Assembly: GCA_030323885.1 (NCBI GenBank)
Contig: CM059194.1
Span: 12,138,963-12,202,962, forward strand
DNA from: Branchipolynoe longqiensis
Lineage: Eukaryota > Annelida > Polychaeta > Phyllodocida > Polynoidae
Reading direction: 5' to 3'
DNA length: 64,000 nucleotides
Shown here: piece by piece, positions 21,259 to 31,756 of the stretch
How the letters are laid out: the number at the start of each line of letters is the position of its first letter
How positions within the stretch are numbered: the stretch's first letter is position 1
Translations under genes and position numbers: made by a program
The notes under the pieces: model-generated
The model's input: the letters and a program-made list of their open reading frames with translations, nothing else
The model's database searches: none
Told to the model about the DNA's origin: nothing

Positions 21259-21805
21259 AGTTTTTCCCTTGAGCAGTGTGTGTGTGCAGTGAAATGCAGC
21301 AACCAAAATGACAAAGGGAAAAAAACACACAGGCAGGAGCAGGGGTTGGGGGGTTGGGGGGGGGAGGTGGTCCGGGCGACGTCCGAGGCCGAAGTGGGAT
21401 CCAACCCAGGTCTGGGATCAGGAGGGAGGGGTCGGGGGCGCCACCTGGTGGATTCGAACCCAACGGGGGAGCCAATAACTCAGGTACCTATTGAGAACAC
21501 CAGGGGGAGGCACTGCGCTTCACCTACACCGGCATATCAGGGATATACGCGAGTATATATTTGAAATTCGACTAAGAAATGAATGCCTGTTGTCCCGCGT
21601 CCCACCGCAAATGGCCGCTGGTGGCGCCCCGATCGCGACCGATATGGACTAAAGTAGATGCAGGGCAGCGGTTGAAGCATAATAATATACAAATATATTT
21701 TGTAATATTTGTTTTAATAATTTCTACAATTTCCTTCCGCCGATTTATATATGCATAATGTTTTATGCGTTATATGTAGATCTATATATATATATGGCTA
21801 GTGGC
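21259..21805. other. Unassigned segment with GC-rich part
   Basis: A G-rich stretch at 21345-21370 leads into a GC-rich block. The minus strand there has a B-box-like GGGTTCGAATCCACC at about 21447-21461, so another tRNA-derived element is possible. A second copy was not found, so it stays unassigned. Confidence 0.35.
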
Positions 21806-22144
21806 GCAGGACGTAGCTCAGGCAGTAGAGTTTCACGCTGTGAAGGTGTGGATCATCCTATCGATCCTGCTCAGTGGACCCATTTGCAGTTTGGGCTCAT
21901 TTCTGTTCCAACGAGTGGTCCACAACTGGTTCATCAAAGGCTGTGGTATGTGCTGTCCTGTCTGTGGTACAGTGCATATAAAAGACTGCTTGCTGCTTAT
22001 CGGAAAGAGTAGCTTATGTGGCAGTAGCGGGTTTCCTCCAAAGAAATATGTCAGAATGACCATATGTTAGATGTCCAATAGCCGACGATAAAAATCAATT
22101 TGCTCTACAGGTGTCGTTAAATAAAACAAACTTTCTTTTTTTCT
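21806..22144 (+). mobile_element. tRNA-derived SINE-3, full length
   Basis: Head CAGGACGTAGCTCAGGCAG is a typical tRNA A-box region. The body includes CACAACTGGTTCATCAAAGG and CTTGCTGCTTATCGGAAAG, then GGGTTTCCTCCAAAGAAATA. The 3' end is GTCGTTAAATAAAACAAACT followed by a T-rich tail. Copies or parts are at 25087 and 37608. Confidence 0.82.
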
Positions 22145-22721
22145 TATTATATATGGATAGTGATAAGACCGTTGAATAGGTGTGGAGGGGCCAGGTGTTC
22201 TTTGGTTTTTTGTGATGAACTTATTTAGCCTGCTCATAATGGATAAGTGTGTTAACACTAGTTTTCAACGCTTGGCAGCACGAGTCCAATTTGATTCAAA
22301 TCTTTAGAATTTTGTTTTGGTAAACATTTAGGTTTTCTTGCTTATTGTTTATGGCTTGTAACTGTTTGTAGATTGCGAACAGTCAACTATCCAGCTTTCA
22401 CTATACTTTGTATTAATCCATTTAAACATCATCTGTATTTCTAGGTTACATTATTTTTTAGTAGTTTCTTAAAAACTGATATGTTTTCTGCATTTCCTGT
22501 TGCAGTTGGCAGTTTATTCCAAATGTTAATGTTTATCCACCTAAGCACAATTAAGCAAAGCGGTACAGGTAACACAGTGTTGACATGAGAGAGAAATGCG
22601 ACATTCTCACTGCTGGACCACGCAGAGCTAAGTTAAGGTGGTCAGCTGTAAATAATTGACAATACTGCACTCCACCCAGCTGCTAATAATTCAGTAGCTT
22701 GAAAGGTGTTTGGATATAGCC
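22145..22721. other. Unassigned intron segment
   Basis: AT-rich, with no reading frame or known repeat recognised. Confidence 0.35.
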
Positions 22722-23235
22722 TAGTGTAGTATATTCCGATATAGGGCATAGGGAGGAATGCAAATGTTCTATTACTGATCGGTGTACGTGACCAGGCGCA
22801 TGTCTGTATATATATATATATATATGTATGGGCTGGTGGTGCCTGAGTGGGATGTAAATAGACATAGTGGTGCTGGCAGGTCTGGGTGTGAGTACACTCA
22901 GGGCCTACCCCCTCTGCTGGGATAGGGATCACCACACTCAAAGGTCAAGGTTGGTGGTGGCCATAGGGCCATACAGGTTGGTGGTGGTGACCAGACCACT
23001 GGTAGCAATGGGGAACAGGAATCCTGGATCCCTATTGGTAGGGCTAAGAATGCTTGTTTTCCATTGGGGGAAAGGGGTGGGGTGATACTCTACAATGAAC
23101 CCATGTAACCATATACATAATAAACCAGAGTGCTTGACTCTCTCTTCTTCTTTACACTTTATGCTCTTCCTTTCTCTTTGCCTGTATTGATTTCACTATA
23201 GCCTGCCTATAAAGCTACAGATTCGAGCCTTAACC
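22722..23235 (+). mobile_element. Solo-LTR-like repeat, inverted partner of 19013-19512
   Basis: It runs from ATATTCCGATATAGGGCATAGG to ACAGATTCGAGCCTTAACC. It differs from its partner by point changes and a longer (TA)n at about 22803-22825. AATAAACCAGAG at about 23119 could serve as a poly(A) signal. No internal genes. Confidence 0.5.
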
Positions 23236-23458
23236 TTTTTACACGAGGTAGCCAGGTGTATACTTTCTTGAATATCTTCACTTTTTTTTTCTTCCTTTTA
23301 ACATTTTTATTTTGTTTGTTTGTTTATGGCCGCTTGTAATATTTCCTTTTAATTATGTTTAAATAGACGAATATCTCACAGGCCGCTCAGTGTCCAATTA
23401 CATATCATTATCAACAAACTCCCCCAACATCTTACGAGGTACATAATCTGACAGTTTG

Positions 23459-23546
23459 GGTTTTCTGCCAAGCACTTGAGAGATAATTATATTAAGTTAA
23501 TCTGTATAATGTACCTCACTTTACTTTGAAGTGACTTACTTGTTAA
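23459..23546. repeat. MITE T2 fragment
   Basis: GAGATAATTATATTAAGTTAAT, then GTACCTCACTTTACTTTGAAG and GTGACTTACTTG match one half of T2. The rest is replaced by a SINE starting at 23553. Confidence 0.5.
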
Positions 23547-23552
23547 ACACCG

Positions 23553-23888
23553 GCCAGACGGGATGGCCAAATGAGTTTGAGCGTCCGTCTCCCGTGCTGG
23601 TAGATCGTGGGGTCGTGGTTTCGAACCCTGGTCAAGTCAAACCAATGACTTTAAAATTGATACTTGTCGCTTCCTAGGCAGGCGCTCGGCATTATTAGGA
23701 CAGGGCAAGGACTGGTGTGCTCAGTGTCAGGATAATGTGACTGAGGGGGATATCGGGTCATGGTGCCGGCAGCCTGGTGTCCTAGTGGGACAGCACTATA
23801 AAGTCTCCATGAGTGCGCACTGTCACAAGTCGGTACCCGTCCTGATATGACCTTAGATGTTGCTAGGACGTAAATCAACGAATAAACT
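23553..23888 (+). mobile_element. tRNA-derived SINE, type B head
   Basis: Type B head GCCAGACGGGATGGCC, complete body, tail GATATGACCTTAGATGTTGC. It is directly followed by another type B copy in tandem. Confidence 0.85.
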
Positions 23889-23900
23889 TATAAGCACCGG

Positions 23901-24227
23901 ACCAAGCGGGATGGCCGAATGTGTTGAGCGCCCGTCTCCCGTTTTGGTAGACCGTGGGATTCGAACCCTGGCCGAGTCAAACCGATAACTTAAGAATTGA
24001 TACTTGTCGCTTCCTAGCCAGGGGCTCGGCATTATTAGGATAGGGCAAGGACTGGTTGGCTCAGTGTCAGGATAACATGACTGAGTGGGATATCAGGTCA
24101 TGGTTTTGGCAGCCTTAGTGGGGCAGCACTATAAAGTCACCATGAGTGCACACTGTCACAACTCGGTACACGTCCTGATATGACCTTCAATGTTTCCAGG
24201 ACGTAAAACTCCAACAACCAACGAACC
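23901..24227 (+). mobile_element. tRNA-derived SINE, type B head
   Basis: Second tandem type B copy (ACCAAGCGGGATGGCCGAAT), full body, tail ending CTCCAACAACCAACGAACC. Confidence 0.85.
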
Positions 24228-24258
24228 ATATCTTCACATGTGTATGGACCCTGCCCTG
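24228..24258. repeat. MITE E end fragment
   Basis: ATATCTTCACATGTGTATGGACCCTGCC is the terminal piece of the E family seen complete at 41349-41586 and 52128-52386. Confidence 0.5.
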
Positions 24259-24609
24259 TGTACACCATGCAACCTGTGTACGCAGTGCTGCCACATTATA
24301 CTTTTTTGAAAGGATTATACTTTTTGAAAGGAAAACACACTTTTTATACTTTTTTTCAGATGTAAATACTTTTTTTCTGCCAAAAATTGCCAATCTGGTC
24401 ATTGAAAACTCTTCAGACTTAGAATTACGAAATTGATGAGATTGAGCGATGTACTTTGCTAGTCTCTTTGCAGGAGTGGTGTGCGTTCTGTTCAATAGGG
24501 CTTTTGCTAAGCTCTCTGCTGTCAGTGACCCAAGTGACAGTGCACTGAACTATGCAAAACTGACGGCTCAACAGCCACAACTCCTCACAACACTGCATTC
24601 ATCAATCCT

Positions 24610-24665
24610 GGCTGTCTTAACATGACCTCAGATATTGCTAGGATGTAAAAACAACAAACAAACAA
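24610..24665 (+). mobile_element. SINE 3' tail fragment
   Basis: Decayed solitary tail (TAACATGACCTCAGATATTGC, then TAGGATGTAAAAACAACAAAC). The stretch 24259-24609 before it is T-rich (CTTTTTGAAAGG repeats) with nothing recognisable. Confidence 0.55.
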
Positions 24666-24916
24666 TCATTCCTGAAGCGTGTTCACAAGCAGCACATGCT
24701 AGCTTAACAAGGTAACAAATGGTCAAAAAGCAGGGTAAGTTTACCCTTTTTTATACCTTTTAAATAATTTTCTTTAGACAATTTTGATACTTAAAAAAAA
24801 AGAAAGAAATGTTATACTTTTGTTTGTAAAACCCATAGTGGCAGCACTGTATACGGCACTAGAGTCTCCTCATAGAGTCATAGCCGACAGTCACTAGAGT
24901 GCGCCTTGTCCGACAG

Positions 24917-25041
24917 GTCCCATGACGGGTTCGAGGTGGACGCTGACGGCATCAGTGTGGCGACCCCGGGCAGCACGTACGCAGGACAGCGGACGGTGTT
25001 CGACGACCTCGGGCAGGGCGTGCTCGACAACGCCTTCCTGG
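24917..25041 (+). CDS. KIF28: Kinesin-3 (KIF28-like) exon, motor segment before the P-loop
   Basis: The acceptor is gacag at 24912-24916 and the donor is G|gtgagt at 25042. It encodes (W)SHDGFEVDADG, then YAGQRTVFDDLGQGVLDNAF and LG, the alpha1 region where kinesin-3 motors carry W-S-H near the start and a V..D(L/I)G..(V/M)L..AF pattern. It enters with the last base of a codon (W, TG|G, expected) and exits at phase 1, matching the P-loop exon. GC content rises sharply compared with flanking DNA. The exon coding the strand just upstream (TFxFDxxY-like) was not found between 15462 and 24916. Confidence 0.9.
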
Positions 25042-25086
25042 GTGAGTCATCCCAGCCGCAGTCAATGTATGGATGCCGCGCAGAGC

Positions 25087-25195
25087 GGGACATAGCTCAG
25101 GCGGTAGAGTGTCCACCTTGTGATGGTGTCAATCATCCTATCGATCCTTCTCAGTGGACCCAATTGCAGTTTGGGTTATTTTCCGTTCCACAACT
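25087..25195 (+). mobile_element. tRNA-derived SINE-3, 5' part
   Basis: Head GGGACATAGCTCAGGCGGTAG and first body block to TTCCGTTCCACAACTT; the rest is missing. It lies only 45 bp after the preceding exon's donor. Confidence 0.75.
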
Positions 25196-25339
25196 TTAAT
25201 TTACATTCACAAAAAAAAGTGGTCTGTATTATAAATTGTTTGCAGTTGAGTTTGATGTAGGGCTTAATGTTTTACCATCTCATATATTCACGGTCTCTGT
25301 GGCTTGTTGTGAATGTTATTTTCTTTAATTACTAAAATG

Positions 25340-25430
25340 TATTTTATTCATTAAATAATATCTCTTGTCAGCGCCAGAACACTGGTCTTCCGGTCGTATA
25401 GTACTATTCATTGCTACATAGATGAAACTA
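25340..25430. repeat. Dispersed repeat V fragment
   Basis: AATATCTCTTGTCAGCGCCAG, then AACACTGGTCTTCCGG matches the stretches at about 14315 and 38085. Class unknown. Confidence 0.45.
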
Positions 25431-25449
25431 GCCATTGTAATAGTAACTG

Positions 25450-25731
25450 CACATGAGTTTGTGGGTTCGAATCCTGGTCGAGTCAAACCAATGACTTAAA
25501 AATTGATACTTGTTGCTTCCTAGCCTGGCGCTCAGCATTATTAGGATAGGGCAAGGACTGGTTGGCTCAGTGTCAGGATAATGTGACTGAGTGGGATATA
25601 AGGTCATGGTGCTGGTGGCCTGGTGTCCCAGAGGGGCAGCACTATGAAGTCGCCATGAGTGCGCAGTGTCACAAGTCGGGACCCGTCCTGATATGACCTT
25701 AGATGTGGCTAGGTCGTAAAACAACAACAAC
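25450..25731 (+). mobile_element. tRNA-derived SINE, 5' truncated in the head
   Basis: It starts at the B box (GGGTTCGAATCCTGGTCGAG), has the complete body, and has the tail GATATGACCTTAGATGTGGC ending in ACAACAACAA. Confidence 0.82.
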
Positions 25732-25972
25732 AATAGTAACTGCATGCAAATCCTGTTTGATACTAAAAGTGATATACATAATATAAATAAAATATCAGCT
25801 GTAGTAGTAACTGTGTACAATTCCAGTTCAATAGAAGCATAATGTATTCGGTGAATAGGGATATGGTATTGCATGGTTCTGGAATTTCTTTAAACATTTT
25901 TTCATTGGCACCAACGTTCATCGCTGTCGCTTTACTGCGCGTGCACCACTTTGATATTGTGGGTCCTTCCAT

Positions 25973-26003
25973 GATCTGATCTTAGATGTTATTAGGATCA
26001 ACT
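25973..26003 (+). mobile_element. SINE 3' tail fragment
   Basis: GATCTGATCTTAGATGTTATTAGGA is a short, decayed tail. No other SINE part is near. Confidence 0.45.
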
Positions 26004-26382
26004 AGCAAAGAATTGATATCGGGGAGTTGTCTGCATGGGCGAATGGCACTAGTGTCGAATGAAATAGTTTTCTAAGTTCTAGCTCAGTCTATGCGAAGGG
26101 GGGACATGATCTATTTTTCATACATGAAATACAAGTTGTAAGTGAGTGAATGGATCAACTTTTAAAGTGTTCTAATCTGCAGTTTTGAAGCCACTCCACC
26201 TACTCAATCAGATAGTTCCGTGTGTCTGCTTCTTCGTAAAACCATGTCTTCTGCTTGTGAAGAGCCATGAAAACATAGTTATTTATTTTGCTGTGTATTA
26301 TTATTATTATTTGGTTTCGCACATGTGTTGCACATTTGAATTGATAGTGGTTGAAAATTTAACAATTTCTTCATCTTTACAG

Positions 26383-26461
26383 GCTACAACTGCTCCCTGT
26401 TTGCCTATGGACAGACTGGTTCTGGAAAGTCCTACTCCATGGTGGGATATGGCCCTAACAA
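26383..26461 (+). CDS. KIF28: Kinesin-3 (KIF28-like) P-loop exon
   Basis: The acceptor (ttcatctttacag) ends at 26382 and the donor gtaagt begins at 26462. It encodes GYNCSLFAYGQTGSGKS, then YSMVGYGPNK. GQTGSGKS is the Walker A/P-loop that binds the ATP phosphates, and the FAYGQTGSGKSYSMVG context is typical of kinesin-3. It begins at phase 1 (completes the G codon) and ends with AA of a Lys codon finished by G at 30326. The last 25 nt of the exon and its donor are the first unit of minisatellite M2, so the true donor is followed by 16 copies of itself. Confidence 0.95.
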
Positions 26462-27660
26462 GTAAGTTATTTAAGTCACTGGTACTAATAACACATTCTG
26501 TTTGTCCTACTGCATGGTGGGATATGGCCCTAACAAGTAAGCTATCTAAGTCTCTGGTACTAATAACACATTATGTTTGTCCTACTCGATGGTGGGATGT
26601 GGCCCTAACAAGTAAGTGTACTAAGTCTCTAGTACTAATAACACATTCTGTTTGTCCTACTCCATGGTGGGATATGGCCCTAACAAGTAAGTTTACTAAG
26701 TCTCTAGTACTAATAACACATTCTGTTTGTCCTACTCTATGGTGGGATATGGCCCTAACAAGTAAGTTATCTAAGTCTCTGGTACTAATAACACATTCTG
26801 TTTGTCCTACTCCATAGTGGGATGTGGCCCTAACAAGTAAGTTTACTAAGTCTCTAGTACTAATAACACATTATGTTTGTCCTACTCCATGGTGGGATGT
26901 GGCCCTAACAAGTAAGTTTACTAAGTCTCTAGTACTAATAACACATTCTGTTTGTCCTACTACATGGTGGGATGTGGCCCTAACAAGTAAGTTTACTAAG
27001 TCTCTAGTACTAATAACACATTCTGTTTGTCCTACTACATGGTGGGATGTGGCCCTAACAAGTAAGTGTACTAAGTCTCTAGTACTAATAACACATTCTG
27101 TTTGTCCTACTACATGGTGGGATATGGCCCTAACAAGTAAGTGTACTAAGTCTCTAGTACTAATAACACATTATGTTTGTCCTACTCCATGGTGGGATGT
27201 GGCCCTAACAAGTAAGTTTACTAAGTCTCTAGTACTAATAACACATTCTGTTTGTCCTACTACATGGTGGGATGTGGCCCTAACAAGTAAGTTTACTAAG
27301 TCTCTAGTACTAATAACACATTCTGTTTGCCCTACTACATGGTGGGATGTGGCCCTAACAAGTAAGTGTACTAAGTCTCTAGTACTAATAACACATTCTG
27401 TTTGTCCTACTCCATGGTGGGATATGGCCCTAACAAGTAAGTGTACTAAGTCTCTAGTACTAATAACAAATTATGTTTGTCCTACTGCATGGTGGGATGT
27501 GGCCCTAACAAGTAAGTTTACAAAGTCTCTAGTACTAATAACACATTATGTTTGTCCTACTCGATGGTGGGATGTGGCCCTAACAAGTAAGTGTACTAAG
27601 TCTCTGGTACTAATAACGCATTCTGTTTGTCCTACTGCATAGTGGGATATGGCTCTAATA
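26437..27660 (+). repeat. Minisatellite M2: 17 x 75 bp copies of an exon end plus 5' splice site
   Basis: The phrase TGGTGGGATATGGCCCTAAC, then AAGTAAG recurs every 75 bp exactly from 26441 to 27641 (17 positions). Each unit has the last 25 nt of the P-loop exon, its gtaag donor, and about 45 nt of intron including CTAGTACTAATAACAC. Only the last unit has a damaged donor (AAGTACG). Read in the kinesin frame, the donor includes an immediate stop (AAG TAA), so only the first donor is productive. The long open frame through the array is in a different frame. Confidence 0.97.
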
Positions 27661-27857
27661 AGTACGTTGACCCAGTCTGTATATGGTACTGACAGCACAT
27701 TCTCTGTGCTCGTATTTACTACACCACATCATACCAACTCAACTACAATATTAGATAAAAGATTCATCTTTGCCTCTGTTCAGAAGTGAATAACAACCCT
27801 ATGTAACAGTTGGGAGAAATGTGTCTCACTGTTGATGGTCTTAGTTTGGCATTCCTA

Positions 27858-28585
27858 CCTGGGCCTATATGTATGTGTCCGGGTTAGCGGTGCGAAGCTT
27901 GTTTTCGGCGGGTTTACCGGGTTAGCTGCGAAAACTGCGTATGTATGTGTCGGGGTTAAACTAACTCAGCGAGCGTAAAGTCGCCTCCACTAACTCCAAG
28001 CGAAAGGAGGGTTAAAGGTCGGGTTAGGCACCGACTCAGCCCAATCTATTCAATGCGACCATATTTAACAGAATTAGATACGCAATAAGTGATATTTATT
28101 CAAATTAACCATAAATCAAACCGTTATTATCGCTGCCGCTGCATTGGCGGCGTTATTCATATTGTCGAATCGACGAATGTAAAGTAAACAAATCGCCGCC
28201 TCCGCAGCGACGTCGATATCCATACTGTCGAACGTCAAATAAAAATGGCCATCGCCGCCGAATCGGCGGGAATATATTAGGCCCAAATCTATTCAATGCG
28301 ATCATATTTAACAGAATGACATACTCAAATCGTGAAATTTCATTAAATTAACCCTAAATTTGAAGCAATATTAACGTAGCAGCTATGTCGGCGGCGTTAT
28401 TCATATTGTTCAGTCGACGAATGTAAACAGGCACAGAGGGATTTCCCAAATCTATAAATAACTGAAACGTTAGCTAACCCGCGCGCTTTGTCCCCCGTGA
28501 CACATTTGGAACCCCGGGGTTAGATAACCCAGCACCCTCCTTTAACCCCGGTGCGGTTAAAAAGTGACACATACATATGGGCCCT
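27858..28585. mobile_element. Fold-back element F8 (GGGTTA/TAACCC-word type)
   Basis: The ends GGGCCTATATGTATGTGTC and GACACATACATATGGGCCC are complementary. TA occurs at 27856-27857 and 28586-28587. Internal words are CGGGTTA, TTAACCC, GGCGGCG and AATCGGCGG. A pair of similar blocks (CCAAATCTATTCAATGCGA near 28042 and 28285) is repeated inside. Confidence 0.68.
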
Positions 28586-29642
28586 TATGTTGATTAAAAT
28601 CCAATAGCTACAATCTGATTGTATAGTTTCCATCCACATATACTCTCCAGAGTGTTCAAATCACATAATATCAAGGCATAATGACACAAAATCAGTTTGA
28701 ATTGAATGATAGAATTTGTGAAGTTAATCTGCTACGTTTGAATGAACTGGTTCGCCACTTGACTACCTCAGCCAATGAAAATGACTGCTTCCTGACCGAG
28801 GATGGATTATTACCCAGGAACCTTCCAACTTCCTACCAATGGCCACCATGTGGATATGTGGGTTCTGTGAATTCAAACTTTAAAGTTAATTTATCTACCT
28901 GTCTACGCGATTTAATATACTCATTGCAGCTATGGCACACAGGACGAGGAGGCATGAGTGGGGTAACATGGTATTTATTCCGGGCAGCCCCCGGTGGCCT
29001 TACATGAGTGGTTTTATGGTCAGCCTGTACTCCGAGTGCTGCAAGGAAGAGTGTCATGTGGTGATCATAGTGGGGAGATGGGAATGGGATGAGTGAGGTG
29101 CGGCATATGAGGAAGGCGCAGCGAGGTGATAGCATGTCAACTAGCGGGTAGCAGTAGTTGATAATTGTAACATGTTATAATATCATCAAATATCGTGAAT
29201 TAATTAATTAATGGTTAATTATGGTAATGACATTGTTTGTCGTTAATCAATGTCTAATTAGGTAATGATAATTTTAAAAATGATTGATAGCAAGTTATAT
29301 GTTTTTAAGCCATTTTTCTCGTGGTGAGGGTGGGTGGGTAAAAGTGAGGAGTGGTCAGTCCGGATGTGTGATGCGGAGTGACCAGAGTGGTGTAGCAGTT
29401 GGTGCTTGTGAGCTGTGAGGGGCTGTGATTGGCTGGTGAGCCCTGAGTGATAGGGAGGGGAGGGGGCAGTGAGTGAGAGGCCCGCTGCAGTGAGTGGCAG
29501 GTTGTATGTGAGCCGCCCCCCCCCCCCCCCCCCTACCCGCGGCCGTTGGGGGGGGGGAGAACCTCGCGGCCCTGCACGCCGTGCAATGACCCCGAATGAG
29601 CACTTGCTCATTCCCAACAATTTGTTCAAAATATAACAAGGC
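28586..29642. other. Unassigned segment, possible minus-strand LTR-like part
   Basis: On the minus strand, GGAATAAATACCATG (about 28967-28981) could be a poly(A) signal preceded by GC-rich sequence. A C-run (29517-29533) and G-run (29547-29556) face each other as a short inverted repeat. An open frame at 28681-29007 has no family resemblance I recognise. Nothing firm. Confidence 0.3.
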
Positions 29643-30050
29643 ATTGAAGCTGTTCAGAGAAGGTTAACTAAGCTAGTGCCACATCTGAAGGACCTTAGTT
29701 ATCCAGACAGACTCAGGAGACTCAAGTTACCAAGCCTCACATACAGAACATTTCGTGGGGACATGATCAACACATGGAAGTTCCTGAATGCTGAGTATAA
29801 TGTGGATGAGGCCTTGCTATTCAGATGCATACAGGGAAGCAATACCAGAGGTCACTTCAAGAAGCTTTTCAAGCCAAGGTACAACAGCTCACTCAGAGGG
29901 GCCTTCTTTTCACAGCGAGTGATAAACATGTGGAATGAGCTAGCGGAAGAAGCGGTGGAAGCAGCTACCATGAATCAATTCAAGAATGCGCTGGACAGGG
30001 CCTGGGCCAGAGAAACATTCCTGTACGATTTTGAGGCTGCATACCATTAG
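29643..30050 (+). pseudogene. LINE (CR1/L2-like) reverse transcriptase C-terminal fragment
   Basis: Open from IEAVQRRLTKLVPHLKDLSY through the TYRTFRGDMINTWKFLN segment, NTRGHFKKLF and FFSQRVINMWNEL, to a TAG at 30048. The order QRR..L..L..YP.RL..L.LP..TYR..RGD, then TRGH..KL and FF..RV...WN.L, is the usual tail after the polymerase of CR1/L2/Jockey-type ORF2. The catalytic core is absent. After the stop comes a short 3' end finishing in an AATAATAATAAAATAA tail at about 30105-30122, typical of a 5'-truncated LINE insertion. Confidence 0.75.
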
Positions 30051-30325
30051 AGCTGAGAGCTACAAGCTTTGTATAGGCTACCACAAGCCTGCATCAAAGA
30101 AGAGGATAATAATAATAAAATAATTTGAAAAATATTTTGCTTCTTAGATTAAAAATTGATGTGCTGATTTCAATTACCCACAATTTTACAACTTTTTCTA
30201 ATGAGTTGTTCTTCACCGCTACTCGGGCTACTGTAGTACGGGGTGGATCTTTTACCTGTAGCAGTACCTGGTTAGATTCCCATGTAACACAAATTATAAT
30301 TGTTTTTTTCTATTCCAATTTTGAG

Positions 30326-30392
30326 GGGAATTGTGCCGATTACGTGCGATGAACTATTTAAAACGATGGTGAAGAACGAGGATCCTAACAAG
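30326..30392 (+). CDS. KIF28: Kinesin-3 (KIF28-like) exon after the P-loop (alpha2)
   Basis: The acceptor region TTTTTTTCTATTCCAATTTTG ends AG at 30325 and the donor gtaagg starts at 30393. It encodes (K)GIVPITCDELFKTMVKNEDP, then NK. The GI(V/I)P..C..LF pattern follows the P-loop in nearly all kinesin-3 motors. Entry phase (completing AA|G) and exit phase 0 match exons 26383 and 32521. Its position was inferred from phase and motif. Confidence 0.9.
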
Positions 30393-30476
30393 GTAAGGAC
30401 AGCATAACTTACACACATCCATACTTACCTACTTACCTACACACATACTTTCACCACCTCTTTTTTTAATAGATGA

Positions 30477-30778
30477 GACCAGACGGGTTGGCCAAATAAG
30501 TTGAGCGTCCGTCTCCCATTTTGGTAGATCGTGGGATTCGAACCCTGGTCGAGTCAAACCAATGACTTAAACATGTATACTTTTTGCTTCCTAGCCGGGT
30601 GCTCGGTATTATTAGGATAGGGTAGGGACTGGGATATCAGGTCATGGTGCTGATAGCCTAGTCTCACGGTGGGGCAGCACTATAAAGTAACCATCAGTGC
30701 GCACTGTCACAAGTCGGTGCCCGTCTTGATATGACCTTAGATGTTGCTAGGACGTAAAACTCCAACAACCAACAAATC
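30477..30778 (+). mobile_element. tRNA-derived SINE, type B head, small deletion
   Basis: Head CCAGACGGGTTGGCC, B box GGATTCGAACCCTGG, body lacking the GGTTGGCTCAGTGTCAGG block, tail intact. Confidence 0.82.
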
Positions 30779-31756
30779 ATAGTTGAGAATTTTCCAGATT
30801 TATCCGGAATTCCACCTTTTCTTTTTATCTGCCCGATTTTGTCCAGATATGACCAAATTTGCGACCATTCCGGCTTCTCCCATCACTTTAGAAGTCCCAG
30901 AAATCCATAACATATTTTCCTGATTTTTTTTTGTCAGGCCATTCTCGATCTATGCTTTTGACACTACCATCAGAAGTGATAGAGGAGATCGTCATTCTGA
31001 CTGCGCATGCACTGAAAACGGCGTCGAGAGCAAAACATAGGCGTCTGGCTATTGAATTTGTCGATACACATAGGGCAAAACTTTGATTTTATTCAAAATT
31101 AATAGAAATACATAACAATTTGGCATAAATATGGATGCACACATGAAATATAAAGATATAATGAATATATTTAAGACAAAACTAGTCATAGCTAAGCATT
31201 TTGAGCTAAGAAACATACAATTCCACACAAAACAATCAGTCACTTTAAGGCTGATATCCACATCAGCATTATTAATTCTTGTCTTAAATATTAAAATGCC
31301 AAATGTGTCAACATACACTTGTTTCAGAGAAATATATAACCAATGTCTGATTAACCCTAGCTCTACATATCTCATTAACCATAGGATATAAATAAAAACA
31401 TGAATAAAATAAGTAAAACTGACTCTGGCTATGGCTCTAACACTAGTCTGAGTGACCAGATTTGTCTAGATGTGCAGATTAGATTGATGTAAATGCAATG
31501 CTGGATAAAAGATTAACATCTTAATTTATTATATATATATTTTTAGTTGGTGTTCTATGTTTCAAACAAGAGCTGAGATGAGCTGAAACTAGCAGCACCC
31601 AGTGTATTAGCATGTGCCATGTGCTTCGCACATTTTTTTTGCTTTGACGCATCCCACAATGCACCACACCGCTGGAATGACGAACTAGTCTATTGACAGA
31701 AGTGATTGCATTTGGTACTACATATGTCACACCTAGACACTGTCAAGGTCGCAGCA
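30779..31756. other. Unassigned AT-rich intron segment
   Basis: No coding signal. The phrase TTTTATTCAAAATTAATAGAAAT at 31087 also occurs at 39727, inside F9, so a dispersed repeat is present. The 31049-31390 part has overlapping open frames on both strands without recognisable content. Confidence 0.35.

Noticed and set aside
21806..21880. tRNA gene (GTAGCTCAGG head)
   Set aside because: The head continues directly into the SINE-3 body and has no acceptor-stem partner.
26185..27642. Long open frames across the 75-bp array (PTPWWDMALTSK-type repeats)
   Set aside because: The frame differs from the kinesin frame and exists because 75 is divisible by three and the unit lacks a stop in that frame. 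Not a repeat protein gene.
26437..27660. CRISPR array
   Set aside because: Whole 75-bp units repeat without unique spacers, in a eukaryotic intron.
28681..29007. Possible small gene
   Set aside because: A 108-residue frame with no recognisable domain, no splice or start context and low support; treated as chance.
29643..30050. Host gene encoded in a single exon
   Set aside because: The motif order is that of a LINE ORF2 C terminus and the segment ends in a simple-repeat tail, so it is a truncated LINE.
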